Assembly (NCBI GenBank): GCA_009712615.1 | Contig: WASR01000100.1 | Coordinates: 4,432 to 20,796 of the forward strand | Length of the DNA: 16,365 nt | Origin: Methanobacterium sp. | GTDB lineage: Archaea > Methanobacteriota > Methanobacteria > Methanobacteriales > Methanobacteriaceae | Direction of reading: 5' to 3' | In this document: positions 9,142 to 16,267 of the stretch, piece after piece | Position numbering within the stretch: the first letter of the stretch is position 1 | How the letters are laid out: each line of letters begins with the position of its first letter | Made by a program: the position numbers and the translations under genes | Notes under the pieces: model-generated | What the model was told of the DNA's origin: nothing | What the model saw: the letters and a program-made list of their open reading frames with translations, nothing else | Database searches by the model: none

Positions 9142-9411
9142 ATGAAGTTCGTTGTAAGTCCAATGCATATCGTGAGTGTTGGAGGATATATAGTAGAAAC
9201 ACAGTTCCCATACCGAAATCTTATAGTGGTAAATCCTACTGAAGAACCTATAAAAATGGAGATCCCAGTATTTGACGAAGAATGGATCGAAGAACACCGC
9301 CAACTTGGACTTGAAATTACACCAATAACAGAAAAGGACAGTTTTTTAAGTAATTTCAGAAAAGCCAAACTCAAATTAGACCAACTGAAAAAGGAAAAAG
9401 AAAATGGGTAG
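9142..9411 (+). CDS. ehbP: Energy-converting hydrogenase B subunit P, small soluble protein
   Basis: This 89-residue hydrophilic protein has a strand-rich N-terminal half (about 1-45, [19 protein letters not shown]) and a charged, probably helical lysine/glutamate-rich C-terminus (about 66-89). It has no cysteines and no membrane segment. Biochemical function is unknown. It matches by position the last conserved gene of the ehb operon. GGTGAT at 9133-9138 supports the ATG at 9142. The 53-base gap after ehbO shows no hairpin. The gene ends near a likely terminator and no ehbQ homologue follows. Confidence 0.8.
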   Translation: MKFVVSPMHIVSVGGYIVETQFPYRNLIVVNPTEEPIKMEIPVFDEEWIEEHRQLGLEITPITEKDSFLSNFRKAKLKLDQLKKEKENG

Positions 9412-9445
9412 AAACTGGTTAGTTCCTACTATTTTTTACAACACA

Positions 9446-9486
9446 TTAGTGATCAACTGATCTACTAATTTTTAATTTATTTTTAT
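9446..9486 (+). terminator. Probable terminator at the end of the ehb operon
   Basis: An inverted repeat TTAGTGATC (9446-9454) / GATCTACTAA (9459-9468) pairs over nine bases with one bulged A around an AACT loop. It is followed directly by a T-rich tract (9469-9486: TTTTTAATTTATTTTTAT). It lies in the 82-base convergent gap between ehbP and the oxidoreductase gene on the other strand. Archaeal termination depends mainly on T-runs, so the T tract may matter more than the hairpin. For the - strand operon, T-rich sequence is seen only opposite the last codons of ehbP (about 9387-9405). Confidence 0.6.
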
Positions 9487-9493
9487 GATTCAA

Positions 9494-10789
9494 TTATGAA
9501 CCATACTCAATGATTTTTTTGGACACTCTCATTGCCAGAGCACTTGCCAACATCATGGTAGGAAGACCCTGTGATTGGGGTGCCAACGACAGGTCTGCAA
9601 TCCAAAGCCCATCAGGCAGTTCAGATGAACGCATGGAAGAAATATCTTTCCTTTTTAATGGAACTGTACCTCCGAGATGGCCTCCATTGTACATTCCCTT
9701 GACAAATGGACCTGATACTCCTGAAATTTCCATGATATTTTTTGCTTTGAGTATTGCTTTATCCAACTTTGTTTCATCAGTGTTTGAAACTTCCTTTTCT
9801 ATAGTCCCATCTGCCAGCACTGAACCATTTTCCACATCTGCAAGTTTCACCATGATTCCCACTCTATTCTTTAAAGAAACATCACGCCATGGTTTGTGGA
9901 AGTAATGGGAAAGTATGTCGATGTATGGGGAAAGTATGTAATCTTTTTGTGAACTGTACCACGCCATTGGAGGTTCTCTTAACTGATTTGAATTTTTTGA
10001 AATTCCTCCGAGGGTTAAAACAATATCAACCCATAACTTGTCTTCACAGTAGATGTCTGATTCTTTTAATATTTGTGCTGTTCCAACTCCTCCTGCTGCT
10101 AACACAACCACATCTGCAGGATATACTTTGTTGGACTTTCCTGTTTTTACTGAAACTCCGTAAACTTGATTGTTGCGTGTTAAAACCTTTTGAACTCTTG
10201 AGGATGTGTGGAGAATTGCTCCATTTTCAAGTGCGACATCCAATAATTTACCAGAATCCCAACGAGCACCTGTATGACAACCCATCTCACATAGTCCGCA
10301 TGATGTGCATTTATGAAATTCCACAGCCTTTGGTGTTGGACTGGGATTTAAATTTAATTCTTCAGCACTTTCAAACATTTTTTGTGTGAGTGGTCTCCAT
10401 CTACTTTTTGGAACAGGGGTGATTTCAGTTTGATTTTCAATGGCTTCAAATTCTGGAGTAAGATCCAACCCAATTTCTTTCAAACCATGCTCTGCCCTCA
10501 CCATGTTCCCACATGATATTGCTGTACAACCTCCTTGAGTAATTCCTCTAACAACTACGAGTTTGTTGCTTGACCTTGCAACATTCATGTGCGGAAAAAT
10601 TCTCATGATGTTAGTTTCATTCCCAAGCAAGCCTAACCTTTTTAGGGGTTCTGTTAATGTCATTAATCTTGTGAAAGGTTTGAATGGTTTCCCTGCTTCT
10701 AGGATTGTGACTTCATAACCTTTTTTAGACAGTTCAATGGCAGCTGAAGCTCCTCCGGCTCCTGATCCAACACCAACTACTTTCCTCAT
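9494..10789 (-). CDS. GMC-type FAD oxidoreductase with four-cysteine cluster motif (long-chain alcohol oxidase-like)
   Basis: This 431-residue flavoprotein has an N-terminal FAD-binding GVGSGAGG motif (about 6-13), an acidic E31 closing the first Rossmann unit, a GMC-like GGCTAISCG block (86-94), VVVLAAGGVGTAQIL (227-241, the second family signature region) and the C-terminal GGHLGGT (369-375), with H371 as the likely catalytic histidine. Residues 161-180 carry CTSCGLCEMGCHTGARWDS (C161, C164, C167, C171), like the CxxCxxCxxGCxxGAK motif of long-chain alcohol oxidase-type GMC proteins. The protein is shorter than the usual 500-550 residues, so the substrate domain is trimmed. A perfect GGAGGTGG precedes the ATG, which overlaps the upstream gene (ATGA). 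The substrate is unknown; an alcohol/aldehyde or other CH-OH donor is inferred. In an anaerobe the acceptor is unlikely to be O2. Confidence 0.8.
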   Translation of the reverse strand: MRKVVGVGSGAGGASAAIELSKKGYEVTILEAGKPFKPFTRLMTLTEPLKRLGLLGNETNIMRIFPHMNVARSSNKLVVVRGITQGGCTAISCGNMVRAEHGLKEIGLDLTPEFEAIENQTEITPVPKSRWRPLTQKMFESAEELNLNPSPTPKAVEFHKCTSCGLCEMGCHTGARWDSGKLLDVALENGAILHTSSRVQKVLTRNNQVYGVSVKTGKSNKVYPADVVVLAAGGVGTAQILKESDIYCEDKLWVDIVLTLGGISKNSNQLREPPMAWYSSQKDYILSPYIDILSHYFHKPWRDVSLKNRVGIMVKLADVENGSVLADGTIEKEVSNTDETKLDKAILKAKNIMEISGVSGPFVKGMYNGGHLGGTVPLKRKDISSMRSSELPDGLWIADLSLAPQSQGLPTMMLASALAMRVSKKIIEYGS

Positions 10790-11379
10790 ATTCCACCTCC
10801 AATATTTATACAGGCCTTACATTTTTGTGAACCTTGGGTAATTTTTTCTACAAATTTTAAGTCCATATGTTTGTTTAAACCTTTTAAAACACCTTTATCT
10901 GCATAACTAAGGATACTGCATGTTTGTGAAGTGTAATATTTGGAAAGATCACATGAATTAACCCACAGGATGATGTTACCATCTTTATTTTCTGTAATAA
11001 ATTCAATTCCTAATATTTTGTAGAGTATTTTAGCAGCTTTAATTGTGTCTTCCACATTTTCTCCAACTCCCAAAACTTTTTTGGCATGTTTTCCAAGTAT
11101 TATCCCTGCTTCAAACATTTTTTTCCTTCCTTCTTCTCGGGCCGCAGATTCTCCTAAAAGATCGATCAACAATTTCACACGCTTGTTATGGGCCATCGCC
11201 ATCTGTTTTCTTCTATTATCAAGAGTTCCCTTTAGATATTCCTGTTGGGGTGGTGATCCTCCGTGTTCAAGAATGAGCTGGTCTAAATAATTGTTTGTTA
11301 TATTATGTGTTCCATTTAATTCCTGTTTAATTAGGAATTTGGGTGTCCAGACATTTAATATTCTGATTTTAATGCCCAT
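10786..11379 (-). CDS. Cysteine-containing protein, possibly L-2-amino-thiazoline-4-carboxylate hydrolase-like
   Basis: This 197-residue soluble protein has a helical N-terminal two thirds and a C-terminal part with four cysteines (C143, C154, C187, C190) in the pattern VNSCDLSKYY...TCSILSYADKG...GSQKCKACI. The layout recalls the L-2-amino-thiazoline-4-carboxylic acid hydrolase-like family (W/C motif, CS-x-x-x-x-D-x-G, then a late G-x-x-x-C), but similarity is from memory and modest. A metal or cofactor-binding role is equally possible. I chose the ATG at 11379 because GGTGA lies five bases before it and it overlaps the upstream stop by 11 bases. An in-frame ATG at 11400 (204 residues) has no ribosome binding site. 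The end overlaps the oxidoreductase start (ATGA), implying a shared task with that enzyme. Confidence 0.6.
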   Translation of the reverse strand: MGIKIRILNVWTPKFLIKQELNGTHNITNNYLDQLILEHGGSPPQQEYLKGTLDNRRKQMAMAHNKRVKLLIDLLGESAAREEGRKKMFEAGIILGKHAKKVLGVGENVEDTIKAAKILYKILGIEFITENKDGNIILWVNSCDLSKYYTSQTCSILSYADKGVLKGLNKHMDLKFVEKITQGSQKCKACINIGGGI

Positions 11380-14179
11380 GATTTTCACCATCATCGCCAT
11401 AGAAAATTATATCAGGGTTTTGTTTGAGTAGTTCATCCCATGATTCATTGTAGATCATGTTTACAGATGTTTTATACTTATTTAGAATGTTTTGACGTTT
11501 TAATTTAAGATTTGCTGTGATATCTCCATGTTCGATGGAAAGTTCATTCTTCATGACCATCCACTTCTTGATTCTTTCGGGATTTGAAAGTTTTTGGTTA
11601 ATTTTATTAAGATCACTTCGGAATTTTGTGGGGTTGAATGATTCATTTATCCAGATCATTGCTATGGAGTATGGCCTCTGATCTCCAACAAGCATTATTT
11701 CTGATATGCCTTCAATTAATTTGATTTTACCCTCTACCTTAAGTGGTCGTATACTTTTGCCATAGGAGTTTACTATCATCTCTTTTTTTCTTCCAGTGAT
11801 CACCAAATTTCCATTCTTGGTCATGTGGCCGTAATCTCCTGTTTTAAACCATCCTTCTTTGAAGTGGTTTCTATTTTTTTGTTTGTTGTTGTAATAACCT
11901 GAAGTCAACTGGGGACCTTTAACAATTATTTCCCCGTCCTCTGATGTGGATATATGAGTTTCTGGGAGGGGAGTTCCAACAGTTCCTATGGCATTTGATC
12001 CCAGTCTGTTTATGGTTAGTAGGGGTGCTTCTGTTAGACCATATGCGTTATGTATTTCGATCCCAATTTCATGAAATGCCATGAGAAGATCTTCACTAAT
12101 CGGTGCAGAACCCACGATTAACTGGGCACATTCATCTAGACCTGCCATTTTAAGGAGGAATCTTTTCAATATTTTCCCATATACATGTTTTAATATTCCT
12201 CTTGTTGTGTTAAGATACATATCTCCCAACCTTTTTCTCTGGAGTTTGGACCAAATTTTTTCATAGAACCTCGGAACCGAGAAAAAAATGGTTGGTCTGA
12301 CCTTGGGAAGGGCTGCTTCAAGTTCGTGGAAGTTCTCAAGAAAGTAAAGTTCAATGGATGCGGGGGCATAATAAGGAGAATATGTTCCCAATATCCCTTC
12401 AACCACATGGTTCATGGGTAAAAACGATAAATATTTTATATTATCAGTTCTATCTGACCATGGAGGTATTGATGCAATAAACTCTGCCATCCACCTCAAA
12501 TTTCCATGATTGAAACGAACTCCGGCAGGTTTACCAGTTGTACCTGAAGTGTAGCGTATGGTTGCAGTATCATTGAAATCTACTGGTGCAATGATTTCAG
12601 CAGGATTTATGGTTGAAATATCAGTTTCAGGATTTAAAAACTCATTCCAGGGAATTGTATTTGAATTGGGGTTTTGATTTCTGTAAAATGATACTACTGG
12701 AATTTTAATTTGGTTTGAATTATTCAACAATTCGGGGGTGCCTAAAAATATTAATGATGCATTACAATCTGCCAGTATGTCATTTATCTCATCTACAGGG
12801 CTGGTGTAATATATTGGAACACTCACAGCCCCTAATAGTCCTATTGCTACATCAAGAGATAGATAACGACTACTGTTAAATCCTGCAATTGCCACGCGAT
12901 CACCCTTCTTGATATTCATGGCCATGAGTCCATTTAAAACCTTTGAAACTTGATCTTTAAAGTTGAGTGCACTTAATTTTAGATAATTGCCATCCACAAT
13001 ATCGTAATAATGAACTGGCAAACTCCTACTTTTCAATCTGTAAATTATTTGTTCGTGTACTGTTCGTGATGAACGGTGAAAAAATCCATAGTATGATGCG
13101 AACTCCAATAATTTAGGCAAATAATCCTCCCAATTTAGCTTGTATTCTCCCATGAAAAGTGCCGTGTTTTTTGTGTCGAAAATTCTATCTTCCTTCATGT
13201 AGGGTTCAAGTTCGTGAAGAACCCTACCAACGCCATGGGTAGTGTTTAGAAATCTTTTTGCAATGGATAACAACGAGGATAACGGTATATATATGGGGTT
13301 TGGAAGTTTTAAGTCCAAATTTTCAGATGCCCATTTATTAACAAAATTAACCAGCTCATGAACTGTGGGATTGCTTTGATTAGGACCAGTTAAATGGAAT
13401 GTTTTACAGTTTGAATTTTCATTTAATGTTATGGTGCATACTGCATCTGCAACATAATCCACCGGTATTAAATTAAGTTTCAAATTTTTAGAAAGGGGAA
13501 AAAATCTTAATCCACTCATATATAGACGTATTAATGAATAAATGGTGTTGAAAGTTTTGATGTAGCCTGTATTAGAATCTCCCACTATCATTCCCGGCCT
13601 TAATATCACAAAGGGTAGGTTGGATTTTCTAACAACTTCTTCTGCTTCGAACTTACTTTGTTCGTAGTTAGATTTAAATCCATATTTGCCGGCAAAAGAA
13701 TCCTCTTGAATTAAACCCTTATCTTTACCAGCTACATAGGCTGTTGAAATGTGTGAAAATTTTTTTAACTGATAATTTTTGGCTTTTAAAGCCATGTTAA
13801 TCATGTTTTCAGTTCCAAGAACGTTGATTTTTCTTAAATTATCTATGGAACTGTTTAACCTTAGATCGGCGGCTGCATGTACCACATGAGTTACATTTTC
13901 AACTAAATATCTGAAATCTACTTGGTTGAGTCCAAGCAGATCTTGGGTTACATCACCATTCAGGATCTTGATCTTGGAATTTGGGGTGTCAATTTTCTTC
14001 AATTCATTCCTAAGGGTTTTAGATTCCCACCAATTTCTTGAAAGATGATTTAAAGCTTCATCATAGTCATTGCCCCTTACAAGTAATATTAATGATACGT
14101 TGGGTTTTTTTATCAATCTCTTAACTATTTCAGTGCCTAAAAATCCGGTTGCTCCAGTGATGAAAATCCTGTCTTTCAA
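11369..14179 (-). CDS. Thioester (acyl-CoA) reductase-like / long-chain acyl-CoA synthetase fusion protein
   Basis: This is a 936-residue two-domain protein. Residues 1 to about 365 are an extended-SDR, NAD(P)-dependent thioester reductase-like domain: TGATGFLG (8-15), catalytic STAY (145-148) and YEQSK (Y172, K176), then RPGMIVG. Residues about 374-936 are an AMP-forming acyl-CoA synthetase: P-loop YTSGTTGKPAG (543-553), NAYGLTE (711-717), GWFKTGDYG (776-784), ITGRKKE (794-800) and ITANLKLKRQ with probable catalytic K892, a layout like FAA1/FadD15-type long-chain synthetases. No carrier domain (no DSL/GGxS site) is seen. The domain order is opposite to carboxylic acid reductases (A-PCP-R). 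The likely reaction is carboxylate to acyl-CoA, then NAD(P)H reduction to aldehyde or alcohol. The start is TTG, fused into a TTGA overlap with the upstream stop; the Rossmann motif begins at once, so no later start fits. Confidence 0.85.
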   Translation of the reverse strand: MKDRIFITGATGFLGTEIVKRLIKKPNVSLILLVRGNDYDEALNHLSRNWWESKTLRNELKKIDTPNSKIKILNGDVTQDLLGLNQVDFRYLVENVTHVVHAAADLRLNSSIDNLRKINVLGTENMINMALKAKNYQLKKFSHISTAYVAGKDKGLIQEDSFAGKYGFKSNYEQSKFEAEEVVRKSNLPFVILRPGMIVGDSNTGYIKTFNTIYSLIRLYMSGLRFFPLSKNLKLNLIPVDYVADAVCTITLNENSNCKTFHLTGPNQSNPTVHELVNFVNKWASENLDLKLPNPIYIPLSSLLSIAKRFLNTTHGVGRVLHELEPYMKEDRIFDTKNTALFMGEYKLNWEDYLPKLLEFASYYGFFHRSSRTVHEQIIYRLKSRSLPVHYYDIVDGNYLKLSALNFKDQVSKVLNGLMAMNIKKGDRVAIAGFNSSRYLSLDVAIGLLGAVSVPIYYTSPVDEINDILADCNASLIFLGTPELLNNSNQIKIPVVSFYRNQNPNSNTIPWNEFLNPETDISTINPAEIIAPVDFNDTATIRYTSGTTGKPAGVRFNHGNLRWMAEFIASIPPWSDRTDNIKYLSFLPMNHVVEGILGTYSPYYAPASIELYFLENFHELEAALPKVRPTIFFSVPRFYEKIWSKLQRKRLGDMYLNTTRGILKHVYGKILKRFLLKMAGLDECAQLIVGSAPISEDLLMAFHEIGIEIHNAYGLTEAPLLTINRLGSNAIGTVGTPLPETHISTSEDGEIIVKGPQLTSGYYNNKQKNRNHFKEGWFKTGDYGHMTKNGNLVITGRKKEMIVNSYGKSIRPLKVEGKIKLIEGISEIMLVGDQRPYSIAMIWINESFNPTKFRSDLNKINQKLSNPERIKKWMVMKNELSIEHGDITANLKLKRQNILNKYKTSVNMIYNESWDELLKQNPDIIFYGDDGENHGH

Positions 14180-15474
14180 ACCATCACATCCTCTTTTTCG
14201 AATAAAAATTTTTTAAGGAATTTTTTATTGTTCTGGGACAGTTCAAGTTGTTCCTTATAACATCTTCCAATTAACTCCCTAACGTGTTTGGGGTTTTCAA
14301 TGAGATGATCAACCTTTTTGGAAAGGTTTTCCCATATGCCTTCCAAATTGGAGTTACCTTTGGGATAATCTATGAGTAATTCTTTTTCAATTTTCATGTC
14401 TTTGTACAGGCCTTTAAGTCTCTGATCATGTCCAATACCTATTTGGGGCACTGAATTCTTCATAGACAGGACTCCTGCATGATATCTTGATGTTATGAGG
14501 AGTTCAAGACTTCTTAGAACTTCTGTCATCTGAGATGCGTTGTAGGTTCCTGCTGACACAATTTGAGCCTTTTCAGGATGCCTCATTTTATTTTTAACTT
14601 CAATGGCCAGTGGTTCATCCAACTCTTCCATGCATATTATTACTATATTCTTACCGTGTTTTTCCACGATCCTATCTGCTTCATTGGCCCAGTATTTGCT
14701 CAGGATCTCACTTTTCTGAACCCTAGACCTAGATCTTGAAAAGTAGTAAGGCCATTTGTATAGGTTTACTTTCTTTCCCCAGGGTCTTATTACAACGGGC
14801 CAAAGATGAAAGTCCACCACTGCAATCCCTACAAATCCTTCTTGGGAGTCTGGGGCTTCAGAGTTCCAGATTTTTTTAAGAATATTTTTATCTTCCATTT
14901 TTGTTTCAAATGAGAATGCACAGTCAGCTGTGTTTACTATGGGTGCGCTGACACCAATATCAATCAAACGATCCCCTGCATATTTGGTTCTGGTTATTAT
15001 GAGATCTGTTTTGCTAGCTTCTCTTTTAACTAGAAATCTATTGAATGTGGAAAGCTCTCCAGAGTCAACGGCATATGCAATGCAGGGGATGCCTTGATTA
15101 TATGCACATCTTGTAGTCCATAAAAACGCCCATAAAAGAGCTGAAGTCCATGTATCCATATAACAACTTCCTTCCACAAGTAAAACAAGATCCTGCCTTT
15201 TTACAATATTTTTCAGGGCAAAAAAGTATATTGATGGTATTGGAACAATTTTTAAATGTTCATCTTCTTCTATGTACCGTCTGAGATTTTTTTCATTGAG
15301 TGTGGGAATTGTCAACTCAACATCTTTTCCAAGAACCATTCTAAGATCTTCAATTATGGATATTAACCTGGTTTCTGAACCTGTGTTGTTTGCTCCGTTA
15401 TAACCCATTAAAAGGACCTTTTTGAAACTTGGGCTACAGTTTTCTGCAATAATTTTTGCACATTCTTTATCCAT
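14176..15474 (-). CDS. Polysaccharide pyruvyl transferase-family protein
   Basis: This 432-residue protein belongs to the polysaccharide pyruvyl transferase (CsaB-like, PF04230-type) family. Visible landmarks are GYNGANNTGSE (24-34, the family's G-Y-x-G-x-x-N-x-G-D/S-E start), LLVEGSCYMDT (98-108, in place of the usual GGG block), VDSGE (136-140) and the C-terminal ITSRYHAGVLSM (327-338), equivalent to SRLHA. A glycosyltransferase-B-like fold is expected. Family members move pyruvate from PEP onto sugars of cell-wall polymers or glycolipids, but many uncharacterised homologues exist and the acceptor here is unknown. No signal peptide or membrane helix is seen. The ATG at 15474 follows a weak GTAGGT, 32 bases after the regulator gene. 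Its end overlaps the fusion enzyme start. Confidence 0.82.
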   Translation of the reverse strand: MDKECAKIIAENCSPSFKKVLLMGYNGANNTGSETRLISIIEDLRMVLGKDVELTIPTLNEKNLRRYIEEDEHLKIVPIPSIYFFALKNIVKRQDLVLLVEGSCYMDTWTSALLWAFLWTTRCAYNQGIPCIAYAVDSGELSTFNRFLVKREASKTDLIITRTKYAGDRLIDIGVSAPIVNTADCAFSFETKMEDKNILKKIWNSEAPDSQEGFVGIAVVDFHLWPVVIRPWGKKVNLYKWPYYFSRSRSRVQKSEILSKYWANEADRIVEKHGKNIVIICMEELDEPLAIEVKNKMRHPEKAQIVSAGTYNASQMTEVLRSLELLITSRYHAGVLSMKNSVPQIGIGHDQRLKGLYKDMKIEKELLIDYPKGNSNLEGIWENLSKKVDHLIENPKHVRELIGRCYKEQLELSQNNKKFLKKFLFEKEDVMV

Positions 15475-15506
15475 TTTTACATACCTACAGGATTGAGTAA
15501 ACTTTT

Positions 15507-16166
15507 CTAAAGTTTTAAATTTTCACTATTTTCAACTTTAAGAGATTCTAACATGAAATTTGAATGGTCTATCATTTTTTTGTAGGCCATATCCATGAAA
15601 GACGAATAATTTGCATCATATTTGAGTATGAAATATTCAAAGAATAAATACAATGCAAATGAAAAATACTCCCTTGCAAGAACTCTCGGGTCGTACTCTT
15701 TGATGACGCCTTTTTTCATCATTTTTGTAAATATGTTCTCCCACTGATTTATTGGGCTCTCAAGGAGTTCATTCACGAAGAAAGACTTGATCTTTTCGTT
15801 GTGAAACACTTCAATAGATAAGATCCTCCAAATTTTTTCTGTGTTTGGGTTGGACATCCCGTTAAGAAATTCCCTAGAACCGATTTCAAAGAACATTTCA
15901 GGGCAGTCTGAAATTAATTTATCTATTTCCTCTTCAGTAAGACTGTAAGCTCCTAATTCGTCTATTAAATGGTTGATAATGCTTTCAAGTATTGCATCCT
16001 TGTTTTTATAGTGGTTGTAAATTGAACTTTCTCTAATCCCTACTTCTCTACCTATTTCTCTCATGGATACTGCATCAAAACCCTTTTGAGAAAAAAGATC
16101 GACAGATGCTTCGAAAATACGTTCTTTGGTGGTTAATGTTCCTTTGGAATTTTTTTCGTTTTTCAT
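15507..16166 (-). CDS. TetR/AcrR-family transcriptional regulator
   Basis: This 219-residue regulator has a canonical TetR N-terminal helix-turn-helix (about residues 12-58): ERIFEASVDLFSQKGFDAVS, then REIGREVGIRESSIYNHYKNKDAI, including the diagnostic F-x-x-x-G-F/Y, IA/IG-x-x-x-GI and S-x-IYNHYKNK-D/E features. The C-terminal part (about 70-219) is a helical ligand-binding domain rich in aromatic residues near its end (YFSFALYLFFEYFILKYD), compatible with a hydrophobic ligand. It is the first gene of the five-gene operon. GGAG (16177-16180) lies ten bases upstream of the ATG. Two palindromic sites upstream suggest it represses its own operon. TetR proteins that control fatty-acid and lipid genes commonly sense acyl-CoA or similar hydrophobic molecules; that this one does so is inference. 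Confidence 0.92.
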   Translation of the reverse strand: MKNEKNSKGTLTTKERIFEASVDLFSQKGFDAVSMREIGREVGIRESSIYNHYKNKDAILESIINHLIDELGAYSLTEEEIDKLISDCPEMFFEIGSREFLNGMSNPNTEKIWRILSIEVFHNEKIKSFFVNELLESPINQWENIFTKMMKKGVIKEYDPRVLAREYFSFALYLFFEYFILKYDANYSSFMDMAYKKMIDHSNFMLESLKVENSENLKL

Positions 16167-16201
16167 GGTTATTGTACTCCATTCGTCTGTTCAATAAATG
16201 A

Positions 16202-16219
16202 AACTAACAAATGTTCGTT
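16202..16219. promoter_or_regulatory. Putative TetR operator O1, near the transcript start
   Basis: AACTAACAAATGTTCGTT is an imperfect palindrome: half-site AACTAACA matches the reverse complement of TGTTCGTT at seven of eight positions around a 2-base centre. It recurs 48 bases upstream with only two differences. It lies about 25-40 bases downstream (on the - strand) of the TATA-like element, where the transcription start is expected, so binding would block initiation. The site is between the regulator gene and its promoter. Confidence 0.65.
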
Positions 16220-16239
16220 AATTATGGGTTGTGTAACAC

Positions 16240-16250
16240 TATTATAAAAA
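16240..16250 (-). promoter_or_regulatory. TATA box of the five-gene - strand operon
   Basis: Read on the - strand this is TTTTTATAATA, a good archaeal TATA element about 75 bases before the TetR gene start. Transcription should begin about 25 bases downstream, near 16215-16220, inside the first palindrome. That gives a leader of about 50 bases with a GGAG ribosome binding site. Confidence 0.55.
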
Positions 16251-16267
16251 ACTAACGTATGTTCGTT
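16250..16267. promoter_or_regulatory. Putative TetR operator O2, upstream of the TATA box
   Basis: AACTAACGTATGTTCGTT is the second copy of the 18-base palindromic element, differing from the first only at positions 8 and 9. It abuts the upstream side of the TATA box and would cover the BRE where transcription factor B binds. Together the two sites bracket the core promoter. The remaining bases, 16268-16365, are AT-rich with no supported gene; a divergent gene may begin beyond the window. Confidence 0.65.

Noticed and set aside
9510..10389. Two + strand open frames (131 and 166 codons) within the oxidoreductase gene
   Set aside because: The - strand frame encodes a clear GMC flavoprotein with all expected motifs, while the + frames show no recognisable domains or start signals.
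11380..11400. Start of the four-cysteine protein at the ATG at 11400
   Set aside because: There is no ribosome binding site before it, while the ATG at 11379 has GGTGA at the right distance and a shorter overlap.
11369..14179. A carrier (phosphopantetheine) domain making this a standard carboxylic acid reductase
   Set aside because: No serine in a DSL or GGxS-like context was found between the domains or in the C-terminal tail after the synthetase lysine, and the domain order is reversed.
16202..16267. The paired 18-base repeats as ends of a mobile element or a short CRISPR array
   Set aside because: There are only two copies, the spacing is 30 bases with a TATA box between, each copy is itself palindromic, and no transposase or cas gene is nearby; operators explain them better.
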